DNA from: Panorpa germanica | Taxonomy: Eukaryota > Arthropoda > Insecta > Mecoptera > Panorpidae | Length of the DNA stretch: 64,000 nucleotides | Direction of reading: 5' to 3' | NCBI GenBank assembly: GCA_963678705.1 | Contig: OY783218.1 | Location: 6,148,152-6,212,151 of the forward strand | Shown: piece by piece, positions 12,264 to 22,509 of the stretch | How positions within the stretch are numbered: the first letter of the stretch is position 1 | Layout: every line of letters begins with the position of its first letter | The notes under the pieces: model-generated | What the model was told of the DNA's origin: nothing | The model's input: the letters and a program-made list of their open reading frames with translations, nothing else | Database searches by the model: none | Translations under genes and position numbers: made by a program

Positions 12264-14864
12264 TTACGTTGCGAAGGACTTAAGAAACGTTTCGATAGAA
12301 GGATAATCCCGTTGTAGCCAAACCTCATTAATGTAAATGTTCTCAATCGATTGACTGACAATGTGTTCTGCACCAACTACAGGATTCGCAGTGAAAAACT
12401 GTTCGATTTCCTCTGCGTGTGCAGTTGTTGCAAAATTATTAGTAACTAATTCCACGATAACATCCATGCTAAAACTTCCTGAAGGATAACGATTCTTAAA
12501 AGTCTCAAAATTTTCCTTAAAAAAGTTCCAAGCTAGCTCCATGCCTAATGGAGTAGCTACGATAGATCGTAGACAAGAAGGAAAGTTTTGTTTTCTTACT
12601 TCTTCAGACATGCAGAACTGAAGAACTTTTTGAAGCAAGTCTTTATTATTTGTAGATCCAATAAATTGAAGAATTCTGGATTGTTCTTCTTCTGAATTTG
12701 ATTCTTTATATAAGTTAATCATCTGGTCGATGTCTTCTTCAGTTCCGTATTTGGAAACTGCTCTATAAATAACGTTCCGTAAATCTCCAGATGTTTCAGA
12801 AGATTCATTCAAAATACATTTAAACCGTGTAAAACAGATATCGATAGCATCAGATTGGTTATGCTTTACCAGCAGCTCCAACACTGTTGCTCTCAATCTC
12901 TCATCCAAATCAGTTTCATCCTCAGCTTTTTCCCACCCAACTTTCTTATAAATATTTGCTAACAAATGTTGAACGTAGTTGCTAAAGTACTCTACCTGTC
13001 TGTGCGACAATAACACATCCAGTTGGTTGATTATCTTGGCCAAGCATGTCCAAACAGCGTAATGAGTGTCGTTCACAAGCGACAACATCAGATCGAGAAT
13101 TAATGTGGTAGGTTTAAAACCAGCTTTAGCTATTGAAAACGTGTCATACAAAAGTCCGATTCGGTCAGGTGGAGTCATTGTTTGATCAAGAATACTGCGC
13201 TTAAACTTCTCGTAACAGTTATCTGGGTACAAGACTCTGTAATACCCAACGGTTTTTGAATTTAATTTAACCCAATCGTCTTCATTGAGATTACCAACGA
13301 CTACTTCCACGGACTGATCTTCAAGCATTACACTCAGCACGACTTGATCCGGCTCTTTGGAAGTACAGACCGTCAATGGAATCTTCCACAGATTGCTGGT
13401 GTCATCACTTTTACCATCTGCATAAAATCTTGTTTGAGTAAGAGTTAGCACTCTGTCACAATTTTCTTGCTTCTCCTCCACAGTGAGGATGGGATACCCT
13501 GTTTGTGTCGTCCAAGTTGACATGATTACGTCGATTGGTTTCAAGCATATCTCCACAAATGCCTCCCACAAATTCGCATTTGTTACGTTGGAATACTGGT
13601 ATCGATCAAGATACCGATTGATGCTACGCAGAAAATCCGTTTCACCCACATAGTGGTAGACCATTCGGATGAGCGAACAACCTTTACTAAATGCTAGTCT
13701 ATCAAACGTTGCTGCATTTTCATTCGGGTCACCAGGCGGTAGTTCAATGGCATGCGAGATTCGTAATGCGTCCAATTCGAAAGCTACATTCAATATGATG
13801 TTTATAAAATCTGGCTGTATATCTTGATGTGGGTGCAAGTGCACACAGAGCATAAACTCCACGAACGTCGCAAAACCTTCGTTCAGCCAAATGTCGGTCC
13901 ACCAGTTCATTGTCACTAAATTTCCAAACCACATATGCGCTATTTCATGACCTATTACTTTTGTGATATGTTTTTTGATAGCATCTCCAGATTTATCTGG
14001 ATCTACTAGTAATGTACTTTGTCTGTATATAATTAATCCCCAATTTTCCATAGCACCTGGAGCAAAATCATAGACAGCAACGTGGTCCAATTTGGGCAAC
14101 GGATAACAGATTTCAAAACGTGACTCGTAATATTCTAAAATTTTCTTGGAAATATCAAGTGCAAATTGACCGTGGTTTGTTTTGCCAATTGGCGTGTACA
14201 CTCTGATCTTTACTTCACTTTCTGTTTGTATTTCTAGGAACTCATATTCACCAATAACAATGGCTAAGAGATACGTGGACATCAGAGGGGTTGTTTGGAA
14301 GGCAACCACCTGTAAATCATTATCGACGTTTCGATCACTGATCGGCATGTTGGATAAAACAGTAAAACAAACATCTGTTGTTACTGTTAGATGAAAAGTG
14401 GCTTTAAAGTTTGGCTCATCAAAACAAGGAAAGCATCGTCGAGCCCATCTAGTTTCAAATTGGGTTACAGCTTCATACTGATCTACCCCGTGTTGGTCAA
14501 CGTATTTACTTCTGTAAAATCCTATCAAATAATCGTTTAAAATTCCTTTAAAACTTATATCTAAGATGCCGGTAAATGTGTTAGATAACGATTTAGCAAA
14601 GTCAAATGTAACTGTTTCATCTGTGGTGTTTAAAGTTATTATTGGAATTTGAATATCAGGTGGATCCTCTTCCGATTGAAGCTGTGCGCAAGTTATATCT
14701 AAATCCAGAGCATGCACTGTCACCCTATTGGTACATACTGCTACTTTAATGCCTATTTGTACGCTTCCATCAAATGTAAATTCCTTTAAATCTGGTCTCA
14801 GATTTAAATCGTAGCGTGTTGGAAAAACGATTCGCTGTAACCTTCCAAACGTCATATCCGTCAT
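12264..14864 (-). CDS. M1 aminopeptidase, PSA-like, catalytic Tyr replaced by Phe
   Basis: A single intronless 866-codon frame, close in length to puromycin-sensitive aminopeptidase (PSA), a cytosolic zinc exopeptidase that removes N-terminal residues. It begins MTDMTFGRLQ; Met1 and Met4 are both possible starts. There is no signal peptide or membrane anchor. Order: N-terminal beta domain (about 1-205), thermolysin-like catalytic domain with GAMEN at 270-274 and HEIAH at 306-310 with the third zinc ligand E329, then a beta sandwich and the helical ERAP1_C-type domain (about 530-866). The motif normally read as [ST]YSKG is AFSKG here: residue 392, equivalent to the transition-state-stabilising Tyr, is Phe (codon TTT). 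Zinc and N-terminus binding should persist but catalysis should be severely reduced. It lies 636 bp downstream of the gene at 15501-18086 on the same strand. Confidence 0.95.
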   Translation of the reverse strand: MTDMTFGRLQRIVFPTRYDLNLRPDLKEFTFDGSVQIGIKVAVCTNRVTVHALDLDITCAQLQSEEDPPDIQIPIITLNTTDETVTFDFAKSLSNTFTGILDISFKGILNDYLIGFYRSKYVDQHGVDQYEAVTQFETRWARRCFPCFDEPNFKATFHLTVTTDVCFTVLSNMPISDRNVDNDLQVVAFQTTPLMSTYLLAIVIGEYEFLEIQTESEVKIRVYTPIGKTNHGQFALDISKKILEYYESRFEICYPLPKLDHVAVYDFAPGAMENWGLIIYRQSTLLVDPDKSGDAIKKHITKVIGHEIAHMWFGNLVTMNWWTDIWLNEGFATFVEFMLCVHLHPHQDIQPDFINIILNVAFELDALRISHAIELPPGDPNENAATFDRLAFSKGCSLIRMVYHYVGETDFLRSINRYLDRYQYSNVTNANLWEAFVEICLKPIDVIMSTWTTQTGYPILTVEEKQENCDRVLTLTQTRFYADGKSDDTSNLWKIPLTVCTSKEPDQVVLSVMLEDQSVEVVVGNLNEDDWVKLNSKTVGYYRVLYPDNCYEKFKRSILDQTMTPPDRIGLLYDTFSIAKAGFKPTTLILDLMLSLVNDTHYAVWTCLAKIINQLDVLLSHRQVEYFSNYVQHLLANIYKKVGWEKAEDETDLDERLRATVLELLVKHNQSDAIDICFTRFKCILNESSETSGDLRNVIYRAVSKYGTEEDIDQMINLYKESNSEEEQSRILQFIGSTNNKDLLQKVLQFCMSEEVRKQNFPSCLRSIVATPLGMELAWNFFKENFETFKNRYPSGSFSMDVIVELVTNNFATTAHAEEIEQFFTANPVVGAEHIVSQSIENIYINEVWLQRDYPSIETFLKSFAT

Positions 14865-15500
14865 TATGCAATTGTTTTCCTACACCTCAAAATGTGTACG
14901 AAAACGTAGAAATTAAATGCTCAGTGCTCAGCATTAGTGAAAGATGAGTTATTAATATTAATTACTTGAAATTTTGGTAAAATAATTAATAATTAAACGT
15001 TTCCAATTAGCAAATAAACAAATGACGTCGATAAGTTTTATTCCAAAGTTCAAATCATGACAAACCATATAAGAGTGTATGTGATTTAAAAATATACCCG
15101 CTAATAAATCATTTCGTCCGTTTAGTGTAGTTTTCATATTGAGTAGCAAATTATTTTTTTAATTAATTTTGGTAATTCTTAATTTGAAATGCTTTTCGTT
15201 TATTCAGCACATGGTGTAGTTTTCATTACTCTATATCGATGACATTTCCTTTCTTGTCATATTGCATAGCCATACATTTTAGAAAGTAAATATACATAAA
15301 TATAACAAACATGAAAATGATTGCCAATAAAAACACGCCACAAAATTTAAAACACAATTTTTGCATCATGATAATAAAATAAAATATTTGAATATGTTAA
15401 TATCATAAATAGGAAATATTCATTTGTTCAATTTAACTATTTCGTACAATGTGAAAGTGAATGGATTTGGCAAGCACAGATAATGCAATAACATTTTCGC
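14865..15500. other. Intergenic spacer between tandem aminopeptidase genes
   Basis: 636 bp of AT-rich DNA between the two minus-strand genes. It should contain the promoter of the downstream gene and the 3' UTR of the upstream one. A possible minus-strand AATAAA (TTTATT on plus) is at 15199-15204. No clear TATA box. Confidence 0.5.
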
Positions 15501-18086
15501 TTATTTTAGAAAACTTTCAATGGCTGATAAATCTCGCTGTAAAAACATATCGTTAATTAGTATTGCTTCAACAGATTGTCGAACAGTCCGCTCTACTCCT
15601 GGCACAGGATATTCTTGGAAGAATGCTTCAATTTCTGCGGCTTTCTCCGATGTTACAAAATTGTAAGTAATCAATGCTATAACATGTTTTAAAATATAAT
15701 CACCCTTGGGGTATTTGCTTAAAATTTCTGTGCAATGCATTACAAAATAGTTCCAGGCTAATTCTGCGCCACTAGGTGTAGACACCACAGACTTCAAGCA
15801 ATAGATAACATCCTGGGCCTTTACTTCTTCAGACATACATAAATCCAAGGCTTGCTGTTGGATTTCCTTATTGTTTGTGGCACCGAGAACCATTAATATT
15901 TTGCTGCGATCTTCAGCACTTTGCGATGTCTTGTAGAGGTTTAATAAACTCAAATAATCTTCTTGCGTTGCATGCATTGCGACGGCTCTGTAAACAATGC
16001 TTTTGAAATCACCTTGCATTTCCGATGAACCCTTTAGCATGCATTTGAATTTACCTTTAGCTATTTCAACACACTGGGCATGTTCACTTCCAACCAGTAG
16101 TTGCAAAACAATCGATCTTGTTAAATGATCCAAGTCAGATTCACCCGGTTTGATGGTCCACCCAACTCTTTTGTAAATATTTTCCAATAGGCTTTGCACG
16201 TAGTTGTGAAACTTCTCCACAACAGGAGTATGTGACAGAATCTTTTCTAGATAGGATATGGTTGTATGTATACATGACCAAACTGCATTGTTTGTTTCAT
16301 TCTTAAAAGCCAACATCATATCCAAGATATCTACGGAAGGTCTGTATCCAGCTTTTACCATAGCAAACAGATCCGTTAGGACTCCAATTCTATCGGCAGG
16401 AGGCATAGATTGATCGAGGATGCTTTGTTTAAATTTTTGAGAGGTCTCGTATTGATACAAAACTCTGTAAAAGCCAACTGTCCCACAGTTTAGCTTAACC
16501 CAATCCTTTTCACATATGTTGGGAACTTTTATTTCCAGATGCTCATCTTCAAATAGTACATTCTGAATTACATCACTAGGGTTTTTGCTAGCGCATATTG
16601 TAATCGGAATTTTCCAAAGTGTATTGTTAGGATCAGGTTTACCATCCGAACAAAATTTAGATTGGGTAAGATGCAACACTCTATCTTGATTGACTTGTTG
16701 TTCTTCTACTGTTATAAATGGAAATCCTGTTTGCTTTGTCCAAGTCGACATGACTGTTCCAACCGGCTTATTGGACGCTTCTTCAAGAACTTGCCATAAA
16801 TCTGACGTTTTAGTGTTTTGATATTGATTTCGATGAAGATACAGTCGCATTCCAGCTTGGAAATCTTTTTCTCCGATGTAATAGTGCAGCATACGAATCA
16901 CTGAAGCTCCTTTCCTATATGTAATTGCATCAAATAACTCATCAATTTGATTTGGATTGTCTACTGGTACTTGTATTGGATGCGAATTGGTTAAAGCATC
17001 TAAATCAAAACCAACAGCCATTGCATTTGTTATAAATAATGTCCAAAAATTATATTCTGGTATCACATAATCGGCAGCCATGTATTGTACGAAAGAAGCA
17101 TATCCCTCGTTCAACCAGAGATCATCCCACCAAGCCATGGTGACCAAATTACCAAACCACATGTGAGCCAATTCATGGCACACCACTCCGGCAACACGAA
17201 TTTTGTCATTTACGCCAGATCTTTTGGGATCGATTAGTAATGTTGTTTCCCTGTATGTGATAAGTCCCCAGTTTTCCATAGCACCTGCAGAGAAATTTCT
17301 GACGGCTATTAGATCTAATTTTGGCAATGGAAATGGTATTTGGAAATAGCTTTCATAAAAATCTAAAGCATTCTTAGAAATGGTTAAGGCAAAATTACCT
17401 TGCTCAGATTTAGACACTGCTGTATACACTTTTAAGACAACCCCAGCGCTGGTGATGTCTTCTACGAAATCATATTCACCAATAACAATTGCCAATAGAT
17501 ATGTCGACATTACTGGACTTGTGTCGAACAAAATCTTCCTTGTAGGACCCTTACAACTACACCTGATTATTGGCATGTTCGATAACACAGTAAATTTAGA
17601 ATCGGCAATTATGGTTAAATCAAAAGTTGCTTTGAAGTCTGGTTCGTCCCAACATGGAAAGCATTTGCGAGCCGCAATGGCGGCAAACTGTGTAACGGCT
17701 TCATACTTCTCAGAGCCATCTGGGTCTAGGTACCTACTTCTATAGAAACCAATCAGTTTGTCATTCAGTATCCCTGTGTAACTGATATCCAGTCTGCTAC
17801 GCCCCCGTGCAATTGGCTGTTCAAAGACCAATTCAACAGTTTCTTCTGGAGCATTGAAAGTATATTTTGGATCAAGTACAGTCTCATCGTTTTGGACTAA
17901 TTGAACACAATCAAAATCTATTTCAGAGCAATGCAGCGTTATTTTCTGTAAATTACAGGACAGAATTTGAAGGTCGATATGGATAAAGCCTCTTGTGGTG
18001 AACTTCTCTAAATCTGCGGTTATTTCAATATTATAATGAGTCGGTTTTATGGATTTAGTAAGTCGTTTAAATTCATTTTTTGCCAT
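15501..18086 (-). CDS. M1 aminopeptidase, PSA-like
   Basis: Intronless gene for an 861-residue cytosolic-type M1 aminopeptidase starting MAKNEFKRLT. The open frame continues upstream to 18338, but that extension opens on a non-ATG codon and is a hydrophobic, AT-biased stretch. The ATG at 18084-18086 aligns with the N-termini of both sister proteins, so I chose it. GAMEN is at 268-272, HELAH at 304-308, third zinc ligand E327, and catalytic Tyr Y390 in ITYRKG, so the active site looks complete. The conserved substrate-domain segment usually close to QFE-x-TDARR reads QFAAIAARK here, losing acidic residues that help shape the S1 region in relatives. It ends IESFLK, without the C-terminal extension of the gene at 18550. 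Roughly half the residues are shared with each paralogue in the blocks I compared. Confidence 0.96.
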   Translation of the reverse strand: MAKNEFKRLTKSIKPTHYNIEITADLEKFTTRGFIHIDLQILSCNLQKITLHCSEIDFDCVQLVQNDETVLDPKYTFNAPEETVELVFEQPIARGRSRLDISYTGILNDKLIGFYRSRYLDPDGSEKYEAVTQFAAIAARKCFPCWDEPDFKATFDLTIIADSKFTVLSNMPIIRCSCKGPTRKILFDTSPVMSTYLLAIVIGEYDFVEDITSAGVVLKVYTAVSKSEQGNFALTISKNALDFYESYFQIPFPLPKLDLIAVRNFSAGAMENWGLITYRETTLLIDPKRSGVNDKIRVAGVVCHELAHMWFGNLVTMAWWDDLWLNEGYASFVQYMAADYVIPEYNFWTLFITNAMAVGFDLDALTNSHPIQVPVDNPNQIDELFDAITYRKGASVIRMLHYYIGEKDFQAGMRLYLHRNQYQNTKTSDLWQVLEEASNKPVGTVMSTWTKQTGFPFITVEEQQVNQDRVLHLTQSKFCSDGKPDPNNTLWKIPITICASKNPSDVIQNVLFEDEHLEIKVPNICEKDWVKLNCGTVGFYRVLYQYETSQKFKQSILDQSMPPADRIGVLTDLFAMVKAGYRPSVDILDMMLAFKNETNNAVWSCIHTTISYLEKILSHTPVVEKFHNYVQSLLENIYKRVGWTIKPGESDLDHLTRSIVLQLLVGSEHAQCVEIAKGKFKCMLKGSSEMQGDFKSIVYRAVAMHATQEDYLSLLNLYKTSQSAEDRSKILMVLGATNNKEIQQQALDLCMSEEVKAQDVIYCLKSVVSTPSGAELAWNYFVMHCTEILSKYPKGDYILKHVIALITYNFVTSEKAAEIEAFFQEYPVPGVERTVRQSVEAILINDMFLQRDLSAIESFLK

Positions 18087-18549
18087 AGTTGTATATTTTT
18101 GTAGTTCCAGAAATTTATATAAAAAATTTTGGTTGTGGATAAGTAGTTTAGTTTTGTAAAATTTTGCTAGGAAATGTAAACAATTGATTGCGTTAAACAT
18201 ATTTAAATGGAAAGCTTTATAAATCAGTAGAAAAACTAAATCTACTACATGGAAATAAAGAAGTACAAACATCAAATTGAAGAAAACGTTTTTCATACTC
18301 GAAAATTGTGACAAATAATTTGGAAAATATTTTACCAAATATAAAACATATTCCTCACTAATTCAAAATATGCTAAACTTCAATTGTTTATTTTAAATGT
18401 TCCATTTCATATATTGACAGATATTCAAAATCAAAATTTACTAATTGCTTTTACATAAACACAATAATTTAAAATTGATTATGTTAAAGAAATGCACAAA
18501 AAAGGGGTGTCGTGTCGTAAAAGTTTAAATTGATTAGAACAGGCACAAG
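18087..18549. promoter_or_regulatory. Shared divergent upstream region of two aminopeptidase genes
   Basis: 463 bp separates the start codons of the minus-strand gene (18086) and the plus-strand gene (18550), so both promoters must lie here or overlap the genes. No obvious TATA box, CpG island or repeated operator-like motif was seen. The plus-strand start is preceded by a purine at -3 (AAGATGG), a good Kozak context. Confidence 0.5.
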
Positions 18550-21195
18550 ATGGGATTGGAATTTGAAAGGTTACAAAAATTTATCGTACCATTACGTTAT
18601 GATATAGAACTAATACCTGATTTGGAGAAATTCACGTTCAAAGGTAATGTCCAGATTAATTTGGATGTAAGATCTAGTGGCGACACTATCGTCATGCATT
18701 GTGTAGATCTTGATATTGAAAATGCTCAACTTGTGCAAAGTGATCACACAATTAATAATCCTACAATATCAATTAACAATGCTGCAGAAACGGTAAAGTT
18801 TTCCTTCGAGAAGCCAATGAGAAGAGGCCGCAGTACGATGGATATAATTTACAGTGGAATTTTACATGAGAAGCTTATTGGCTTCTACAGAACGAAGTAC
18901 ACAGACAGACAAGATAAAACTAGATACGCGGCAATAACTCAATTTGAACCGACATCTGCTCGGAGATGCTTCCCATGTTTTGATGAGCCGGATTTCAAAG
19001 CTAGTTTCGATATAACCATTCTAGCATCTGCAGATCTTACAGTTCTGTCAAATATGGCGGTAAAGGAACATAATGTCAGTTCGGGTTTACAAAGGATTTC
19101 ATTCAGGTCGACTCCTTTAATGTCAACGTATCTAGTGGCAATCTGTATTGGAGATTTCGACTTCTTAGAAACAAAGACGCAGACAAATGTAGCAGTAAGC
19201 GTGTACACTCCTATTGGCAAAGCAACTCAAGGCAGATTCGCTTTGAAAATTGCAAAACAGTTATTAGAATTTTACGAGGAATACTACCAAATTCCACTGC
19301 CCTTACCCAAATTGGACCTCATTGCAATAACTGATTTTGCTGCGGGCGCAATGGAAAACTGGGGACTTGTTACGTACAGGGAATCCGCCATATTGTTCGA
19401 TGCTGAGGAAACGGGGATGTTAATCAAACAACGTGTTGGAAGAGTTGTTGCGCATGAGTTAGCGCACATGTGGTTTGGTAATTTAGTAACGATGGTGTGG
19501 TGGAACGATCTTTGGCTAAATGAAGCTTACGCCTCGTTTCAGGAATTCTTGGCGATTGATCACGTGTTTCCAGAATATGACATTTGGACCCAATTTGTGA
19601 CAACCGTATTAATAATGGCGCTCGATTTAGATTCATTAAAAACATCGCATCCAGTAGATGTTCCCATCGGACATCCTAGTGAAATTGCCAGCACTTTCGA
19701 TAGAATAACATACAGTAAGGGTTCATCGTTAATTAGAATGCTACACAACTATGTCGGTAAAAGAGATTTCCAAAGGGGAGTTAGTTTGTATCTAAACCGT
19801 CATAAATATTCAAATGCAGTCGCTGCTGATTTATGGGTGGCTCTTGAAGAAATGAGCAAGAAACCTGTTGGACCTATGATATCAACATGGACGAAACAAA
19901 CTGGTTTTCCTTTAATCACACTTACTGAGACTCAAGGTGGAACGAATAGAATCCTGGTACTACATCAGAAAAGATTTTGTGCGGATAGATATATTGATCC
20001 ATCACATCCTTTATGGATAATACCGATTCAAATATCGACTTCCAAGAATCCAGAAGCCGTAGCTCTGAGCGTTTTGATGCAGGAAGATTCAGTGGAGGTA
20101 GTCCTACCAAATGTTGAAGAAAAAGATTGGGTGAAATTAAATTTCAAAACAACTGGGTTCTACAGGGTGCTGTATTCCAACGAAACGTATCAAAAGTTCG
20201 AAGCAAGCATAAGTGCGCAAACCATGCCGGCCGTGGACAGGATAGGCGTTCTGAACGACTTATTGGCCATGGTGAAAATAGGTTTTGCATCGACTGTTGT
20301 ACTTCTAGATTTCCTTAAAGCCTTCGTGAACGAAACTCACTACGCTGTGTGGACGTGTTTAGCAGTGGTCATCAATCGCCTCGAAAACTTGCTGTCCCAC
20401 ACCCATCTCTCAGAAAAGTACAGCATCTTTGTGAGAGTCTTGCTCAGCAACATAAGTCAGACGTTGGGATGGGACTCCAGACCTGACGATACAGATGTAG
20501 ACTTTATGCTCAGAGCGATCATTTTTGATTTGCTGGTCAAGCATGATGATGATACAACTCTCGTAAAAGCCCGAGCAAAGTTTAAGGACATTTTCGACGA
20601 CTTCTCCGACGTTAAAGGAGATTTGAGAAATGTGGTGTATAGAGCAATTGCTAAAACTGGAAAAGAAGAAGACTTTCTGAATTTACTTAATGCTTATAGG
20701 AAGTTAGATAGCGCAGAGGAGAAAACAAGAATCTTGCGAGTGATTGGGTGCTGTGGTAACCGAGAAATCCATGAGACAGTGCTGCAATTTAGTCTTTCTA
20801 GTGAGGTTAGAATGCAAGATACCCTGTTTTGCTGGTTCTCTGTAGTGTCGAACCCGAAAGGAGCGGAAGTTGCGTGGGATTATTTTCAAGAGAATCTCCA
20901 TACTTTCATTGATCGTTTTCCACCGGGAAGTAACAATTTTAATTCTCTTGTTACTTTTGTTACTGAAAACTTTGCTACTGAAGAGAAAGCTAAAGAGATA
21001 GAAGATTTCTTTGAGGTACATTCAGTGCAAGGTTCTGAACGTACAGTTAAACAATCTGTAGAAACTGTGAGACTTACAAGAGGCTGGATCCAGAGGGATT
21101 TAGAAGCGCTGAATACTTATTTTGAAGGAATTACTTATTCACCTAATGAGGCAGTGAAATTACCACACCAGTCGTCCTTCATTGCACAGATGTAA
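18550..21195 (+). CDS. M1 aminopeptidase, PSA-like, intact active site
   Basis: Intronless gene for an 881-residue PSA-like zinc aminopeptidase starting MGLEFERLQK, with no signal peptide or transmembrane segment. GAMEN is at 266-270, HELAH at 302-306, third zinc ligand E325, and catalytic Tyr Y388 in ITYSKG. The C-terminal ERAP1_C-type helical domain is complete, followed by about 20 extra residues (after LNTYFEG) absent from the other two paralogues. As in both sisters, the residue after HEXXH is Met (HMWFGN), where animal PSA normally has Gln, so this looks like a lineage-specific subfamily. It is divergently arranged from the 861-residue paralogue. Of the three it is the best candidate for an active enzyme. 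Confidence 0.97.
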   Translation: MGLEFERLQKFIVPLRYDIELIPDLEKFTFKGNVQINLDVRSSGDTIVMHCVDLDIENAQLVQSDHTINNPTISINNAAETVKFSFEKPMRRGRSTMDIIYSGILHEKLIGFYRTKYTDRQDKTRYAAITQFEPTSARRCFPCFDEPDFKASFDITILASADLTVLSNMAVKEHNVSSGLQRISFRSTPLMSTYLVAICIGDFDFLETKTQTNVAVSVYTPIGKATQGRFALKIAKQLLEFYEEYYQIPLPLPKLDLIAITDFAAGAMENWGLVTYRESAILFDAEETGMLIKQRVGRVVAHELAHMWFGNLVTMVWWNDLWLNEAYASFQEFLAIDHVFPEYDIWTQFVTTVLIMALDLDSLKTSHPVDVPIGHPSEIASTFDRITYSKGSSLIRMLHNYVGKRDFQRGVSLYLNRHKYSNAVAADLWVALEEMSKKPVGPMISTWTKQTGFPLITLTETQGGTNRILVLHQKRFCADRYIDPSHPLWIIPIQISTSKNPEAVALSVLMQEDSVEVVLPNVEEKDWVKLNFKTTGFYRVLYSNETYQKFEASISAQTMPAVDRIGVLNDLLAMVKIGFASTVVLLDFLKAFVNETHYAVWTCLAVVINRLENLLSHTHLSEKYSIFVRVLLSNISQTLGWDSRPDDTDVDFMLRAIIFDLLVKHDDDTTLVKARAKFKDIFDDFSDVKGDLRNVVYRAIAKTGKEEDFLNLLNAYRKLDSAEEKTRILRVIGCCGNREIHETVLQFSLSSEVRMQDTLFCWFSVVSNPKGAEVAWDYFQENLHTFIDRFPPGSNNFNSLVTFVTENFATEEKAKEIEDFFEVHSVQGSERTVKQSVETVRLTRGWIQRDLEALNTYFEGITYSPNEAVKLPHQSSFIAQM

Positions 21196-21251
21196 TGATA
21201 CAGTTTTAGTACCGTTTTGTAGAAAACTTAATGTTCTTTGTTCGTTTGCAC

Positions 21252-21257
21252 AATAAA
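21252..21257 (+). promoter_or_regulatory. Polyadenylation signal AATAAA
   Basis: AATAAA 57 bp after the stop codon of the aminopeptidase gene at 18550-21195, in TTTGCACAATAAAATATT. Position and context fit a short 3' UTR. Confidence 0.7.
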
Positions 21258-21769
21258 ATATTATTTTTATTTGTTATGACAAAATTCAATTTCTACTAAT
21301 CAGTGTACGCATGTTCAATCTGCGATCTGACGTAGTCTGTTCAGTTTGAGAACAGTTTAAGATCGCCGACCGTATGTTTATTAATAACATACAGTACTTT
21401 AATTGTCTATAACTGTTTAAGCATCATAATAAAAGTTAATGATTATAAAAAGTAAATGGTTCAAATGAGGAGTATAAGCAAAGAATTCACGCTAATTATT
21501 TAAGTATTTGATTTTGAATGACTTTTGAAATGAAACATAAACTTTGTTACGGACAATTTCAACTGAAAATAGAAACCAGAATACGATACGGTAACTACTT
21601 AAAGTAACATGACTCCCTAGTATACGAGTGTCCGTGTATACATAACCTACAAAAGTTTTTATGATTTAAAATGTTAAATATTTAAACATTTTTATGGAAG
21701 ACTAGAAACCATGTTTACTAATGTCGGTTCCATTTGAAGTTTACTACTAAAAATTAATGAAACTGTATA

Positions 21770-22508
21770 CGAGGTTGGTCGTTAAGAAAACCGCCGTAGT
21801 TAAGTACGGTTAGTATCTGTTACTCAGTACGGTTGCACTAGTGTTAGTGGGAGCATTGTAGTGCCACGGGTTTGCTCATAGTAACCTCACAAATGAGTGC
21901 TGCAACAAAAAATTCTGTCAAATGTGAAGTGCGCGGTGTGAAAAATCTTCGTTACTGTGTAAGGCCTAAACATTATTAGTAAAAGTATTGTGTGTCAGAT
22001 TGTATAAATAAGAATTGTTCGGATTTTATTTGTGCCACATAACATTAATTAATGAGCACTCGTTGCTGATTTCTTCAGAATTCTTAAAAGTTACTTTAGT
22101 AGTTTAAGGGCATTTACGTATATATAACGTCCATTTACTGGTGCGTCTTACTGCACCAGCCGCAATGGACGGAAATATCTTGCTCATATTTGGCATAGTT
22201 ATTAACTATAGCCCAGTAAACATTTTGGAATCACTTTGCCATTATATGGAAGATGCGTGTGATATCTTTGTCATGAAAAAGTTCAGTTTCTCACAATCGT
22301 TCATATGAAATGTCTATTTTATCGGCTACATATGGCAGCACCACTTCACCTGTCGGAGTACAAATGTAGATAAAGTTGATGCGAACTATAATGGAAATGC
22401 AATAGTGATAGAAACGTCACAAAATATGACACATCACCAAATTGTTTACTGAGAGTACTACTAACTTACGAAGAAAAAAATGGCGCTTACTTTTTCCAAC
22501 ACACCTCG
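21770..22508 (+). mobile_element. Deleted mariner, 5' end preserved, MITE inside
   Basis: The left end begins CGAGGTTGGTCGTTAAG directly after a TA (21768-21769). An ATG at 21893 opens a 28-codon frame beginning MSAATKNSVKCEVRGV, which resembles the extreme N-terminus of mariner transposases and then stops at 21979. The likely right end is ...CCAACACACCTCG at 22508, followed by TA, a degenerate inverted match to the left terminus. Nearly all transposase sequence is missing, and a separate ~240-bp MITE sits at 22212-22453. The left end is well supported; the right end is inference. Confidence 0.55.
22212..22453 (+). mobile_element. ~240-bp MITE, CCCAGTAAACA termini, copy 1
   Basis: Starts CCCAGTAAACATTTTGG and ends with the inverted form ...TTGTTTACTGAG. 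The whole element aligns with the reverse complement of 38619-38861 and its left half with 49707-49845. Non-coding. The target duplication is not clear and the superfamily is unassigned. Confidence 0.85.
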
Positions 22509-22509
22509 T

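Noticed and set aside
18087..18338. 84-codon N-terminal extension of the aminopeptidase at 15501-18086
   Set aside because: The frame opens on TTG, is AT-biased and hydrophobic, and lacks counterparts in the paralogues; the ATG at 18086 aligns with both.
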